From Limimaricola soesokkakensis (GTDB taxonomy: Bacteria > Pseudomonadota > Alphaproteobacteria > Rhodobacterales > Rhodobacteraceae), in assembly GCF_900172345.1 (NCBI RefSeq), contig NZ_FWFY01000002.1, forward strand, positions 248,001 to 312,000: DNA of 64,000 nucleotides. Reading direction: 5' to 3'. Positions 42,437 through 51,770 of this stretch are shown one piece after another. The notes beneath the pieces were generated by a model. That model did no database searches and was not told the DNA's origin. It saw only the letters and a list, made by a program, of their open reading frames with translations. Every line of letters starts with the position of its first letter. The stretch's first letter is position 1. The position numbers and the translations under genes were made by a program.

Positions 42437-43036
42437 ATGATCCAGACCCTCATCCTCGCCTCCGGATCCGAGATCCGTGCCAGCCTCCTCAAAGGGGCCG
42501 CGATCCCGTTCGAGATCGAGAAGCCGCGTATCGACGAGGCGGCGTTGAAGGCCGCGCTACTGGCCGAAGGCGCGCCGCCGCGCGATCTTGCCGACAAGCT
42601 GGCCGAGATGAAGGCGCTGAAGGTCTCGAATCGCAATCCCGGCGCCCTGGTTCTGGGCTGCGATCAGGTGTTGGCGCTCGGCGGCGAGATCTTTTCCAAG
42701 CCCGAAAGCCGCGAAGAGGCGCTCGACCAGCTCACTCGGCTTTCGGGCCGCACCCACCAGCTACTTTCGGCGGCGGTGATCTGCCGCGACGGTGAGCCGA
42801 TCTGGCGCCATGTCGGCGTGGTCCGGCTCGACATGGCGAAATGCTCCGAGACGTATCTGCGCGATTACGTCGACCGCAACTGGGAATCGATCCGCCACTC
42901 GGTAGGCGGCTACAAGCTCGAGGAAGAGGGCGTGCGCCTTTTCGTGCGAGTGATGGGCGATTATTTCACGGTGCTCGGCCTGCCGTTGGTGGAGCTGATC
43001 AACTGGCTGGTGCTGAGGGGAGATCTGCAACGATGA
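42437..43036 (+). CDS. maf: Maf family nucleotide pyrophosphatase
   Basis: A 199-residue protein with ILASGSEIRASLLKGAAIPF at its start and the catalytic stretch VLGCDQVLALGGEIFSKPES. The family hydrolyses non-canonical or dTTP/UTP nucleotides and affects septation. Its start sits two bases after the 18-bp repeat, so the 5' leader is the origin itself. The stop overlaps the aroE start by 4 bases, forming a maf-aroE-coaE-dnaQ operon reading away from the origin. Confidence 0.93.
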   Translation: MIQTLILASGSEIRASLLKGAAIPFEIEKPRIDEAALKAALLAEGAPPRDLADKLAEMKALKVSNRNPGALVLGCDQVLALGGEIFSKPESREEALDQLTRLSGRTHQLLSAAVICRDGEPIWRHVGVVRLDMAKCSETYLRDYVDRNWESIRHSVGGYKLEEEGVRLFVRVMGDYFTVLGLPLVELINWLVLRGDLQR

Positions 43037-43863
43037 GCGCGCATCGCATTCCGCTGGCCGGCGTCATCGGCGCCCCGATCGCACATTCCCGCTCGCCGCG
43101 GCTCTTCGCGCACTGGCTCGCGGATCTCGGCATCGCCGGGCATTACGTGCCCATGCATGTGGAGCCGGAGGATTTCGAGCAGGTCGTGCGCACCCTGCCC
43201 CGCATGGGGTTTCGCGGCACCAACGTAACCTTGCCGCACAAGCACGCGGCGTTGCAGGTGGCCGATCATGTCAGCGCCCGCGCGGCGCGGATCGGCGCAG
43301 CTAACACATTGAGTTTTCGGGACGATGGCATCCACGCCGACAACACCGACGGCTACGGCTTCGTCGAGAACCTGCGCCAGGGCGCGCCGGACTGGCGGCC
43401 TGCTGACGGGCCGGCGGTGGTGCTCGGTGCGGGCGGCGCGGCGCGGGCGGTCCTGGACGCGCTGATCGAAGCGAACGTGCCCGAAATCCGTCTCGCCAAC
43501 CGCACCCGGGCCCGCGCCGAGGCGCTGGCCGAGGCCTTCGGCCCGAAGATCCGCGTGATCGACTGGGCCGAGGTGGCTCCCGCGCTCGACGGCGCGGCGA
43601 CCGTCGTGAACACCACCTCGCTGGGCATGGAGGGCGCCGATCCTTTCGATCTCGACCTCTCCGCCCTGCCCGGCTCGGCGCTGGTGACCGATCTGGTCTA
43701 CACGCCGCTCGACACGCCGATGCTTCTCGCGGCGCGGGCGCGGGGCTGCCGCACGGTCGATGGTCTGGGCATGCTGCTGCACCAGGCGGTGCCGGGCTTC
43801 GAGCGTTGGTTCGGCGCAACGCCGCAGGTGACGGAGGCAACGCGGGCGGCGGTGCTGGCATGA
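43033..43863 (+). CDS. aroE: Shikimate dehydrogenase
   Basis: A 276-residue NADP-dependent enzyme of aromatic amino-acid synthesis (3-dehydroshikimate to shikimate). Substrate site [20 protein letters not shown] with the conserved S-R-S-P, catalytic Lys in [13 protein letters not shown], nucleotide motif [20 protein letters not shown] and the [10 protein letters not shown] stretch favour NADP(H). The start was set at 43033 by overlap with the maf stop. Confidence 0.96.
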   Translation: MSAHRIPLAGVIGAPIAHSRSPRLFAHWLADLGIAGHYVPMHVEPEDFEQVVRTLPRMGFRGTNVTLPHKHAALQVADHVSARAARIGAANTLSFRDDGIHADNTDGYGFVENLRQGAPDWRPADGPAVVLGAGGAARAVLDALIEANVPEIRLANRTRARAEALAEAFGPKIRVIDWAEVAPALDGAATVVNTTSLGMEGADPFDLDLSALPGSALVTDLVYTPLDTPMLLAARARGCRTVDGLGMLLHQAVPGFERWFGATPQVTEATRAAVLA

Positions 43864-44453
43864 GCTTCCGGCTCGGCCTCACCGGTTCGATCGGCATGGG
43901 CAAATCCACCACGGCACGGATGTTCGCCGATGAGGGCCTGCCGGTCTGGGATGCGGATGCGGCGGTGCACCGGCTCTATGGTCGCGGCGGTGCCGCGGTG
44001 GCGCCGATAGAGGCGGCCTTTCCCGCTGCGGTGATAGATGGCGCGGTCTCGCGCCCCGCGCTCAAGGAGATCATCGCCGCCGATCCCGAGGCCCTGCCCC
44101 GCATCGAGGCAATCGTCCATCCGCTGGTCCAAGCCGACCGCGAGGCTTTCGTCGCCGCGCAATCGGCTGATATCGTCGTGCTCGACGTGCCGCTCCTCTA
44201 CGAGACCGGCGGCGCGGCCGAGATGGACGCGGTGGTGGTGGTCAGCGCCCCGGCCGAAACCCAGGCCGCGCGCGTCCTCGCCCGGCCCGGCATGACCCGG
44301 CCACAGTTCGAGGCGATCCTCGGGCGACAGATGCCGGATGTTGAGAAACGCGCCAAGGCCGATTACCTGATCGAGACGACGAGCCTCGAGGCCGCCCGGC
44401 AGGGCGTGCGCGAGGTGATCGCCCAGATCAGGAGGCAGATGCGCGATGCGTGA
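43860..44453 (+). CDS. coaE: Dephospho-CoA kinase
   Basis: A 197-residue P-loop kinase for the last step of coenzyme A synthesis. [20 protein letters not shown] is the Walker A; the substrate lid follows ([20 protein letters not shown]), with [20 protein letters not shown] in the middle. Overlaps both neighbours by 4-8 bases. Confidence 0.96.
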   Translation: MSFRLGLTGSIGMGKSTTARMFADEGLPVWDADAAVHRLYGRGGAAVAPIEAAFPAAVIDGAVSRPALKEIIAADPEALPRIEAIVHPLVQADREAFVAAQSADIVVLDVPLLYETGGAAEMDAVVVVSAPAETQAARVLARPGMTRPQFEAILGRQMPDVEKRAKADYLIETTSLEAARQGVREVIAQIRRQMRDA

Positions 44454-45132
44454 GATCGTTCTCGACACGGAAACCACCGGTTTCGAGCCCGCCGAGGGCG
44501 ATCGCATCGTCGAGATCGGCGCGGTCGAACTGCTTAATCACATGCCCACGGGTCGCACCTACCACCAATACATCAATCCCGAACGTTCGATGCCGCAAGG
44601 CGCCTTCGAGGTGCATGGGCTGGGCGACGAGTTTCTGCGCGACAAGCCGGTCTTCGCCGCCATCGCGCAGGATTTCGTCGATTTCATCGGCGATGCGCGG
44701 TTAGTGATCCACAACGCCGCCTTCGACATGAAATTCCTCAATGCCGAGCTGTCATGGGTGAAGATGCCGAAGATCCCGATGGATCGCGCGCTCGACACGC
44801 TGGCCATCGCGCGCAAGCGGTTCCCGGGCTCCCCCGCCTCGCTCGATGCGCTGTGCCGCCGCTTCGGCATCGACAACTCGTCGCGCACGCTGCACGGCGC
44901 GCTGCTCGACAGCGAGATCCTGGCCGAGGTCTATCTGGAGCTGATCGGCGGGCGGCAGCCCGATTTCGCGTTGAACGTCACGCAAGGCCGTTCCGGCGAG
45001 GCCGAGGCCGACTGGCGGCCGCGCCCCCGTCCCGTGCCGTTGCCGGCGCGGCTGACGGAGGAAGAGGCCGCCGCCCATGCCGAGTTCATCGGCAAGCTGG
45101 GCGACGACGCGCTTTGGAAGAGGTTCGGCTAG
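44446..45132 (+). CDS. dnaQ: DNA polymerase III epsilon subunit (3'-5' proofreading exonuclease)
   Basis: A 228-residue DEDD-h exonuclease. Exo I is [11 protein letters not shown], Exo [17 protein letters not shown] and Exo [20 protein letters not shown], each with its metal-binding acidic residue and the catalytic His of HGALLD. The C-terminal extension would contact the alpha subunit. The stop lies 3 bases before the end of the convergent secB gene. Confidence 0.96.
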   Translation: MREIVLDTETTGFEPAEGDRIVEIGAVELLNHMPTGRTYHQYINPERSMPQGAFEVHGLGDEFLRDKPVFAAIAQDFVDFIGDARLVIHNAAFDMKFLNAELSWVKMPKIPMDRALDTLAIARKRFPGSPASLDALCRRFGIDNSSRTLHGALLDSEILAEVYLELIGGRQPDFALNVTQGRSGEAEADWRPRPRPVPLPARLTEEEAAAHAEFIGKLGDDALWKRFG

Positions 45133-45135
45133 GCC

Positions 45136-45681
45136 TCAGGCGGTGCCGGACGGACCCGGCTCGGCCTCGGAGGCCTTCTGGGCCTGCTGCGCCTGGGCGC
45201 GGCGCTGAAGCTCGTTGCGGTAGAGCTGCAGGAAGTCGATCTGCTCGAGGTTCAGCGGCGGGAAGCCGCCGTCGCGGGTCACGTCCGAGACGATCCGACG
45301 CAGATAGGGGAAGGTGATGCGCGGGCACTCGATCAACAGATAGGGGTGCAGCTGCTCGTCCGGCACGCCGGAGATCTGGAAGACGCCGGCATACTCGATC
45401 TCGAACAGGAACAGCGGCTCGCCGGATTCCTTGGCCTTCGAGGTGATGTTGAGCTTGGTGATGACCTCGTACTGGCCCTCGGCGCCGCGCTTGCGGGCGT
45501 CGAGATTGACCTGCACCGAGACCTCGGGCTGCAGGTCGCCGGTCAGGCCCTTCTGCGCCAGCGCGTTCTCGAAGGACATGTCACGGATGTACTGCGCCAC
45601 GACGCGCTGCGTCACCTTGGGCTGCTGGGGCGCCTGCCCCTCGGTCTCGGGGGTGGCGGGAGCGTCGGGTGTATCGGTCAT
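45136..45681 (-). CDS. secB: Protein-export chaperone SecB
   Basis: A 181-residue tetrameric chaperone that keeps precursors unfolded for SecA. The conserved core contains TQRVVAQYIRDMSFENALAQ, VFQISGVPDEQLHPYLLIEC and PYLRRIVSDVTRDGGFPPLN. The N-terminal 20 residues are Pro/Gln-rich and low complexity, the C-terminus is acidic and Ala-rich. Positioned next to the putative origin-proximal dnaQ as in many alphaproteobacteria. Confidence 0.96.
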   Translation of the reverse strand: MTDTPDAPATPETEGQAPQQPKVTQRVVAQYIRDMSFENALAQKGLTGDLQPEVSVQVNLDARKRGAEGQYEVITKLNITSKAKESGEPLFLFEIEYAGVFQISGVPDEQLHPYLLIECPRITFPYLRRIVSDVTRDGGFPPLNLEQIDFLQLYRNELQRRAQAQQAQKASEAEPGPSGTA

Positions 45682-45736
45682 GACTGGGTCCTCCGGTAAC
45701 TGTTGGCCCTTTGTCTAGCAGCCGCCGGGGCGCCCC

Positions 45737-46234
45737 TCAATGCCGTGTCCATCCCGATGGATGCGTCGGCGCGCGGCCTTCGCCCAGCTCCTGGAATTCG
45801 CCGTCGATCACGGTGTCGCGCGGTGCCTGCGGCCCGCGCGGATCATATGGCCGGCGCGGCGATTGCTGTCCCATCTCGAAGCTCGCCACCTTCACCTTGT
45901 CCTTCAAGAGCTTGAACACCCGGCTCCGTACCGCCGGCACCAGCAGCGCGAAGCCGCAGGCATCGGTGAAGAAACCCGGCGTCAGCAAGAGCGCGCCCGC
46001 GAACAGGATCATTGCCCCGTCCGCCAGCGGCCGCGAGGGGTCGGAGAGTTCGTTCATCGAGCGTTTGAGCCGCGCGATCGCCTGCATGCCCTGCCCGCGC
46101 ACCAGCGCGGTACCGGCAATCGCGGTCAGCACCACGATCAGCAGCGTCGGCCACAAGCCGATCAGCCCGCCGACTTGGATGAACAGGCCGATCTCGATCA
46201 ACGGCACGGCGAGGAAGGCGATGAAGAGCCACAT
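45737..46234 (-). CDS. fxsA: FxsA family membrane protein
   Basis: A 165-residue inner-membrane protein with three to four hydrophobic segments (LFIAFLAVPLIEIGLFIQVG and GLIGLWPTLLIVVLTAIAGT). FxsA over-expression overcomes phage T7 exclusion in E. coli, while the normal role is unclear. It is divergent from the Tim44-like gene, with about 140 bases between. Confidence 0.88.
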   Translation of the reverse strand: MWLFIAFLAVPLIEIGLFIQVGGLIGLWPTLLIVVLTAIAGTALVRGQGMQAIARLKRSMNELSDPSRPLADGAMILFAGALLLTPGFFTDACGFALLVPAVRSRVFKLLKDKVKVASFEMGQQSPRRPYDPRGPQAPRDTVIDGEFQELGEGRAPTHPSGWTRH

Positions 46235-46375
46235 GGGCGGTCTCCCGAAACTGTGTTGTCATCCCCGTACCCAAAGGCAATCCGCGCCGGTGGGTCGGTG
46301 GACTTGAACGGTTGCGTGGCTTACATAGGTGCGACATGGACCCGGTGCGAGGTCCGTGCTGACAAGAGGCTCCGA

Positions 46376-47035
46376 ATGAACTCTCCCATCATCCAGCTTC
46401 TGGTGCTCGCAGGCATCGCGATCTTCCTGATCCTGCGGCTGCGCGGCGTGCTGGGAACGCGGGAGGGCTTCGAAAAGCCAAGCCTTCCGGCGCAGGCCGA
46501 AAAGCGCCGCAACCGCCCCGAATTCGAGGTGATCGAGGGCGGGCCGGATCGCGACATCACCGATCACGTCCCCGAGAACAGCGACACCGCCAAGGCGCTC
46601 TACGCGATGAAGGCGGCGGATCCGAACTTCAATCTCAGCGAATTCCTGCAAGGCGCGCGCGGCGCCTACGAGATGATCCTGATGGCGTTCGAGAACGGCG
46701 ACCTCGAAAGCGTGCGGCCGTTCCTGTCGGATGACGTCTACGAAGCCTTCGCCGAGGTGATCACCGCGCGCGAGCGCGAGGGGCTCAAGGTCGAGGCGAC
46801 CTTCGTGGGCCTGGGCGAGATCGCGGTCCGCGAGGCCAGCTTCGATGCCGCCAGCCGCGAGGGCGAGATCGCCGTGCGCTTCACCGGCGAGATGACCTAC
46901 GTGGTGCGCAACGCCGCGGGCGAGATCGTCGAGGGCTCGACCTCCGAGATCAAGCGCCAGCGCGACGTCTGGACCTTCGGTCGCGTCATGGGCAGCGAAG
47001 ATCCCAACTGGAAACTGGTGGCAACCGGGGAATGA
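46376..47035 (+). CDS. Tim44/TimA-like putative adaptor protein
   Basis: A 219-residue protein with one N-terminal membrane helix (SPIIQLLVLAGIAIFLILRL) and a Tim44-like C-terminal domain (AYEMILMAFENGDLESVRPF, TFVGLGEIAVREASF, and VWTFGRVMGSEDPNWKLVAT). The bacterial members are thought to act at the membrane; no target is known here. AGAGG lies 7 bases before the ATG. Its stop overlaps mltA by 4 bases, and a Tim44-mltA pair recurs in this order. Confidence 0.88.
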   Translation: MNSPIIQLLVLAGIAIFLILRLRGVLGTREGFEKPSLPAQAEKRRNRPEFEVIEGGPDRDITDHVPENSDTAKALYAMKAADPNFNLSEFLQGARGAYEMILMAFENGDLESVRPFLSDDVYEAFAEVITAREREGLKVEATFVGLGEIAVREASFDAASREGEIAVRFTGEMTYVVRNAAGEIVEGSTSEIKRQRDVWTFGRVMGSEDPNWKLVATGE

Positions 47036-48063
47036 CCCGGCTCGCGGCGGCACTGGCGCTGGCCCTGGGGCTGCCGCTTGGCGCGGCGGCCAGTCCGAAG
47101 CTTCTTGGCTTCGACCAACTCAGGGGCTGGGCCACCGACGACCACCGCGCCGCGCTCGACACCTTTCTCGAAACCTGCGGCGATCTGCGCGACCGCGACT
47201 GGCAGGCGCTTTGCGCGCTGGGTCACGAGACCGAGGATGCCAAGAGCTTCTTCGAGCTGTTCTTCCTGCCGGTGCAGATCGAGGATGGGCGCGAGGCGCT
47301 GTTCACCGGCTATTACGAGCCCGAGCTGCGCGGCTCGGAGGTGCCCGACGGGCGCTATGTCGCGCCGGTCTACCGCGTCCCCGACGACCTGCCCTCGGAG
47401 GGGCCATGGCTGACGCGGCAGGAGATCGATCAGAGTGGCGCGCTTCGCGGCCGCGGCCTAGAGATCGCCTATGTCGACCCGGTCGACCTGTTCTTTCTGC
47501 AGATCCAGGGGTCGGGCCGGGTGCGTCTGCCCAATGGCCGGATGATCCGGTTGGGTTATGGCGCCGCCAATCGCCAGCCCTATTCCTCGATCGGCCAGGA
47601 GCTGGTGGCGCGCGGCGTCTACGAGCCGCACCAGGTCTCGGCTGACGTGATACGGTCTTGGGTGCGGCGCAACCCGGTGGATGGCAAGGAGCTGCTCTGG
47701 ACCAACCGTTCTTACGTGTTCTTCCGCGAGGTGAACGAGGTTCCGGCCGAGCGGGGCCCTCTTGGTGCGATGAACCGCTCGATCACGCCGCTGCGCAGCA
47801 TCGCAGTGGACCCGGCCTTTGTGCCGCTCGGCGCGCCGGTTTGGATCGAGACCGAGGGCGAGGATCGGTTTCGCAGACTGATGATCGCGCAGGACACCGG
47901 ATCGGCGATCAAGGGCGCTCAGCGCGCCGACATCTTTTTCGGCACCGGGCGGCTTGCGGGCAAGCGCGCGGGCCGGACTCGCGATACCGGCCGGATGGTG
48001 GTGCTGCTGCCGATCCAGCGCGCTTGGGACATGTTGCCGCAGACGCTGGCCGACCCGGCCTGA
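47032..48063 (+). CDS. mltA: Membrane-bound lytic murein transglycosylase A
   Basis: A 343-residue enzyme that cleaves the glycan strand of peptidoglycan with 1,6-anhydro formation. The N-terminus MTRLAAALALALGLPLGAAA is a signal peptide; no lipobox Cys follows, so a lipoprotein is not shown. The 3D barrel and catalytic domain are present: LFTGYYEPELRGS, FFLQIQGSGRVRLPNG, and RLMIAQDTGSAIKGAQRADI with the catalytic Asp. Overlaps smr downstream by one base. Confidence 0.93.
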   Translation: MTRLAAALALALGLPLGAAASPKLLGFDQLRGWATDDHRAALDTFLETCGDLRDRDWQALCALGHETEDAKSFFELFFLPVQIEDGREALFTGYYEPELRGSEVPDGRYVAPVYRVPDDLPSEGPWLTRQEIDQSGALRGRGLEIAYVDPVDLFFLQIQGSGRVRLPNGRMIRLGYGAANRQPYSSIGQELVARGVYEPHQVSADVIRSWVRRNPVDGKELLWTNRSYVFFREVNEVPAERGPLGAMNRSITPLRSIAVDPAFVPLGAPVWIETEGEDRFRRLMIAQDTGSAIKGAQRADIFFGTGRLAGKRAGRTRDTGRMVVLLPIQRAWDMLPQTLADPA

Positions 48064-48680
48064 TGGCGCGCAAACCGAGGCATCTGTCGCCCGAGGAACG
48101 GGCGTTGTGGGACAGTGTTGCGCGTCAGGCGGCGCCGATGCACAAGCGCGGTAAGCCTGCGCTGGGCGCCGAGAGCCCATCCTCTTCCGCGCCGAAAGCA
48201 CCGGCCTCGCCGGACACCGCCCCGTCCGAGCGCTTCGATCCCCTGCCCCGGTTCCAGGTCGGTCAGAAGGCCGATCCGAAGCGCCCCGACGATCTGCTGC
48301 CCGGCCTGCGGGACCGGCTGCGCGCCGCCCCGGTGGCGATGGATGCCAAGGCGCATGGCCGGATGACCCGTGGCAAGCTCAAGCCCGAGGCGCGGCTCGA
48401 CCTGCATGGCATGACGCTGTCGGAAGCGCATCCCGAGCTGGTGGCCTTCATCCTGTCGAGCCAAGCGATGGGCCGCCGGCTGGTGCTGGTGATCACCGGC
48501 AAGGGGCGCGTACGTGATTACGAGGCGCCGATGCCGGTGCGGCACGGGGTGCTGCGCCATCAGGTACCGCAGTGGCTCGGCCTGTCGCCGCTGCGCGAAG
48601 CGGTGCTGCAGATCACCCCCGCCCATATCCGCCATGGCGGCGAAGGGGCCTATTACGTCTATCTGCGCCGCAGCCGCTAG
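48063..48680 (+). CDS. Smr-domain protein (possible endonuclease)
   Basis: A 205-residue protein with a C-terminal Smr domain (ARLDLHGMTLSEAHPELVAF, then LVLVITGKGRVRDYEAPMP and HIRHGGEGAYYVYLRRS). The LDLHGMT and TGKG motifs are diagnostic; the N-terminal ~90 residues are low complexity. Smr domains nick DNA or RNA and occur in MutS2 and stand-alone proteins. The stand-alone form here is downstream of mltA, a frequent neighbour in alphaproteobacteria. Its TAG stop shares CTAG with the convergent MFS gene. Confidence 0.9.
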   Translation: MARKPRHLSPEERALWDSVARQAAPMHKRGKPALGAESPSSSAPKAPASPDTAPSERFDPLPRFQVGQKADPKRPDDLLPGLRDRLRAAPVAMDAKAHGRMTRGKLKPEARLDLHGMTLSEAHPELVAFILSSQAMGRRLVLVITGKGRVRDYEAPMPVRHGVLRHQVPQWLGLSPLREAVLQITPAHIRHGGEGAYYVYLRRSR

Positions 48681-49924
48681 GCGGCGCGGACCAGCGGCTC
48701 CGAGCTAGGTAACAGCCGCGCCGCACGCCGTACGCCAACCGCGAGCAGCAGGCCCGCCAGCCCGAGATAGGCGGCGATGCCGAACATCTGGTCCGGGAAA
48801 TCGATGCCGCGATCGATCAGCACGCCGCTCACCCCCGGACCGATCGCGGTGCCGAGCACCATCACTGCCGCCGCCGCCGACTTGATCGCGCCGATATGGC
48901 GGGTGCCGTAGAACTCGGCCCAGAACGCGCCCGGCAGCACCGCCTGCACGCCGCCGCCAAACCCCGCGACCGCGAGTCCCAGCGCCGCGAGCCCAAGCCC
49001 GTCGGCCTGGCTCAGCACCAAGAAGGCCAAGGTCCATGGCAGCATCAGGAACGGCATCAGCCGCGCCGTGCCAAGCCGGTCCAGCGCCGCACCGGCGGCA
49101 AAGGTTCCCGCGATGGTCATGCCAGTGAAGACGGGCATCAGCGCCACCCATTGCCCGAGACTCCAGGGCTTCACCTCGGCGAGGTGCACCTGCTGAAAGA
49201 ACAGCGCGGTGCCCCAGGCGGGCGGCCCCATCAGTGCCGGTACCAGCATCCAGAACAGCCAGTGCCGCACCGCGCCGAGGCGGGTCCAGTGCCGACCCTC
49301 CATGCCGAGGCTCTGGCTGTCCTGCGCGATGCTCTGCGGGGTCCGCTCGCGGCGCAGCAGCCGCAACGCCAGAGGCACCGCCATGAGCGACAGCGCCGCC
49401 GCCGCGACCCAGAGCCGGCGCCAGTCGATCAGGCCGAGCCCCGCCACGAAGATCACCGGCAACACCGCCTGCCCCAGCGCCACGCCCATCGAGGCGATCG
49501 ACAGCGCCTTGCCGCGCCCGGCGGCGAACCAGCGCGCCATGGCGACGACCGAGATATGCGTCATCATCCCCTGCCCGGCAAAGCGCAGCAGGAAGATCAC
49601 CGGCACCAGCGCCCAGCCCCAGCTCCCCGGCAGCACCGCCATGCACAGGCAGCCCAGCGCCAGGAGCGCCATTGCGGCAGGGCCGAGCCGGCGCGCCCGG
49701 AACCGGTCGGTCAGCCCGCCGGCCCAGATCATCACCAGCGCCGAGAACGTGGTGCCCAGCGTGTAGATCCCGCCCCAGGCGCCGTGGCTCAAACCGAACT
49801 CGGCGCGGATCTCGCCCGCGAAGATCGAGATGAAGAAAGTCTGCCCGAAGGAGGAGCCGAAGCTCAGCAGCGCACCGGCCGCGAGAAAGGGCGCGTTGTC
49901 ACGCAGGAAACGGATCAGGGTCAT
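48677..49924 (-). CDS. MFS transporter
   Basis: A 415-residue twelve-helix permease. The loop after helix 2 contains GGLTDRFRARRLG, a form of the MFS motif A (G-x-x-x-D-R-x-x-R/K-R). Helix regions are balanced by the usual central cytoplasmic loop near residue 200. It resembles the oxalate/formate-like and multidrug branches, but the substrate is not predictable. The start has no other ATG nearby. Divergent from the diacylglycerol-kinase-like gene. Confidence 0.88.
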   Translation of the reverse strand: MTLIRFLRDNAPFLAAGALLSFGSSFGQTFFISIFAGEIRAEFGLSHGAWGGIYTLGTTFSALVMIWAGGLTDRFRARRLGPAAMALLALGCLCMAVLPGSWGWALVPVIFLLRFAGQGMMTHISVVAMARWFAAGRGKALSIASMGVALGQAVLPVIFVAGLGLIDWRRLWVAAAALSLMAVPLALRLLRRERTPQSIAQDSQSLGMEGRHWTRLGAVRHWLFWMLVPALMGPPAWGTALFFQQVHLAEVKPWSLGQWVALMPVFTGMTIAGTFAAGAALDRLGTARLMPFLMLPWTLAFLVLSQADGLGLAALGLAVAGFGGGVQAVLPGAFWAEFYGTRHIGAIKSAAAAVMVLGTAIGPGVSGVLIDRGIDFPDQMFGIAAYLGLAGLLLAVGVRRAARLLPSSEPLVRAA

Positions 49925-50046
49925 GGAATGCCGCCTTTCGTGCCCTTGGTGCCAGCCTTGGTCCGGAGGTGGAAGTCGGTACGCTCCGAAACCTTCCCCG
50001 ACTCCAAACGTTTATCCGCCGAACCCTTTTCAGGAGCCTCGCGGAC

Positions 50047-50985
50047 ATGTCCGACCCGATCGCTGCCCGACCCGCCCCGGACCGGGCCGGCATCCGTGTG
50101 ATCTGCAACGATCATTCCGGCCGCAACAGCCGCGAGGCCGAGGCCATCGACCGTGCTATGGCGGTGCTGGGCCCAGAGGCCGAGCTATGCCACGTGAAAG
50201 GGCGAGACATCGCCGAAACCGCACGCGCCGCGGTACGCGACGGCTATGGCACGGTGGTGGCGGCGGGCGGCGACGGCACGATCATGGCCGTGGCCTCCGC
50301 GCTCAACGGCTCGGATTGCGCGCTGGGCGTGCTCCCCTTGGGCACCTTCAACTTCTTCGCACGCGGCTACGGCATCCCCGAGGACCCCGAGGGCGCGGCG
50401 AAAGTCATCGCCGCCGGGCACAGCCGCAGCATCGATCTCGGCGCGGTCAACGGGCGGCTGTTTCTGAACAACGCCAGCATCGGGGTCTATCCCGCGATCC
50501 TCAAGGAGCGCGAGACGGTCTATCGCCGATGGGGCCGCAGGCGCATCGCGGCGCATTGGTCGGTGCTCAAGACCTTCTGGCGCTTTACCCGGCCGCTCAA
50601 GGTCGAGATCGAGGTCGAGGGGCAGCGCCGCCGGTTTCGCACGCCGCTGGTCTTCGCCGCGCGCTCGGCGTTCCAGTTAGATCATTTCGGGCTGCAGGGC
50701 GCGGACTGCATCCGCCAAGGCGGCTTCGCGGTGTTCGTGGCGCCGGACGAGGGCCGGATGGGCCTCTTGTCGGATGCGGTAAGGCTAGCGGTCAAGCAGA
50801 TGCGGCTGGGCGAAGATTTCGAACTGATCTGCGCCGACCGTCTGGTGATTCACGTGAAGCGCCGGCGTCAACTCGTCGCCTGCGACGGCGAGAAATTCGC
50901 CATGGACGGTCCGCTCGAATTCGAGATGGTCCGCAATGCCTTTCGGATCATCGTACCCGACGCCGCCGGCGAGGCGGCGGCATGA
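50047..50985 (+). CDS. Diacylglycerol/lipid kinase family protein
   Basis: A 312-residue protein with the DAGK catalytic signature VVAAGGDGTIMAVASALNG and GVLPLGTFNFFARGYGIPED, and NASIGVYPAIL after. Start at 50047 has AGGAG 10 bases upstream; a longer frame adds 26 residues. It likely phosphorylates diacylglycerol or a related lipid at the membrane. The stop overlaps the metallophosphoesterase start by 4 bases; such kinase-phosphatase pairs recur. Confidence 0.9.
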   Translation: MSDPIAARPAPDRAGIRVICNDHSGRNSREAEAIDRAMAVLGPEAELCHVKGRDIAETARAAVRDGYGTVVAAGGDGTIMAVASALNGSDCALGVLPLGTFNFFARGYGIPEDPEGAAKVIAAGHSRSIDLGAVNGRLFLNNASIGVYPAILKERETVYRRWGRRRIAAHWSVLKTFWRFTRPLKVEIEVEGQRRRFRTPLVFAARSAFQLDHFGLQGADCIRQGGFAVFVAPDEGRMGLLSDAVRLAVKQMRLGEDFELICADRLVIHVKRRRQLVACDGEKFAMDGPLEFEMVRNAFRIIVPDAAGEAAA

Positions 50986-51770
50986 GGCGGGTGCTGCACA
51001 TCTCGGACCTGCATTTCGGCCGTACCCGCGAGGATCTCCTCGAGCCGCTGATCGAGACGATCAACCGGCTTGGTCCCGACATGGTGGCCTTTTCCGGCGA
51101 CCTGACCCAGCGTGCCCGCGAAAGCCAGTTCGCCCAGGCCGCCGACTTCATCTCGCGGCTGGAGATGCCGGTCTATACCGTGCCGGGCAATCACGACACG
51201 CCGATCGACAATCCGTGGCTGCGCTTCGTGAAGCCGTTCCACCGCTATCGCAGCCTGATCTGCGAGGAGCTGGAGCCCGTACATATCGACGAGGAAGTGG
51301 CGCTGATCGGCGTCAACACGGTGAACCGCTTCGCCTGGCAATCGGGAAAGATCAGCCAGCGCACGATCCGCCGTGTCTGCGACGCCTTCGCGGGCGCGCC
51401 GGACGGACGCACGCATCTGGCGATGATGCACCACCCGCTCGAACACGATCCGGGCACCGAGAAGCGGTTGATGCGCGGCGCCCGTGCCGCGGTGGCCTGC
51501 CTCGGGCGTTGCGGCGCCGACGTCGTGCTCTCGGGGCATCTGCACAACGCGGCCGTGGCACCGCTCACCGCGGCGCCGGGCGTGCTTCTGGTGCAGGCCG
51601 GAACCGGGCTTTCCTCGCGGCTGCGCGAGGAGACCAACAATTTCAACCTGCTCCATATCGAGCCCGACCGCATCAAGGTCGAACGTTACGGGGCCGAGGA
51701 TCGGCCCCGTTTCGAGATCATTCAGACCGCCCGCTTCGCCAAGGGAAAAGGGGTCTGGCGCGAGGTCTAG
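50982..51770 (+). CDS. Calcineurin-like metallophosphoesterase
   Basis: A 262-residue phosphoesterase with metal-site motifs in order: [10 protein letters not shown] (DxH), [15 protein letters not shown] (GDxxxR), TVPGNHDTP (GNHD) and SGHLHNAA (GHLH); the additional MMHHP site is also present. It resembles the CpdA/cyclic-nucleotide and Icc-like group, but the substrate is not shown. Its TAG stop shares CTAG with hslU. Confidence 0.9.
   Translation: MRRVLHISDLHFGRTREDLLEPLIETINRLGPDMVAFSGDLTQRARESQFAQAADFISRLEMPVYTVPGNHDTPIDNPWLRFVKPFHRYRSLICEELEPVHIDEEVALIGVNTVNRFAWQSGKISQRTIRRVCDAFAGAPDGRTHLAMMHHPLEHDPGTEKRLMRGARAAVACLGRCGADVVLSGHLHNAAVAPLTAAPGVLLVQAGTGLSSRLREETNNFNLLHIEPDRIKVERYGAEDRPRFEIIQTARFAKGKGVWREV

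Noticed and set aside
50846-50861. parS-like site in the lipid kinase gene
   Set aside because: 13 of 16 bases match and it is 8 kb beyond the putative origin on the other side; below what ParB usually needs.
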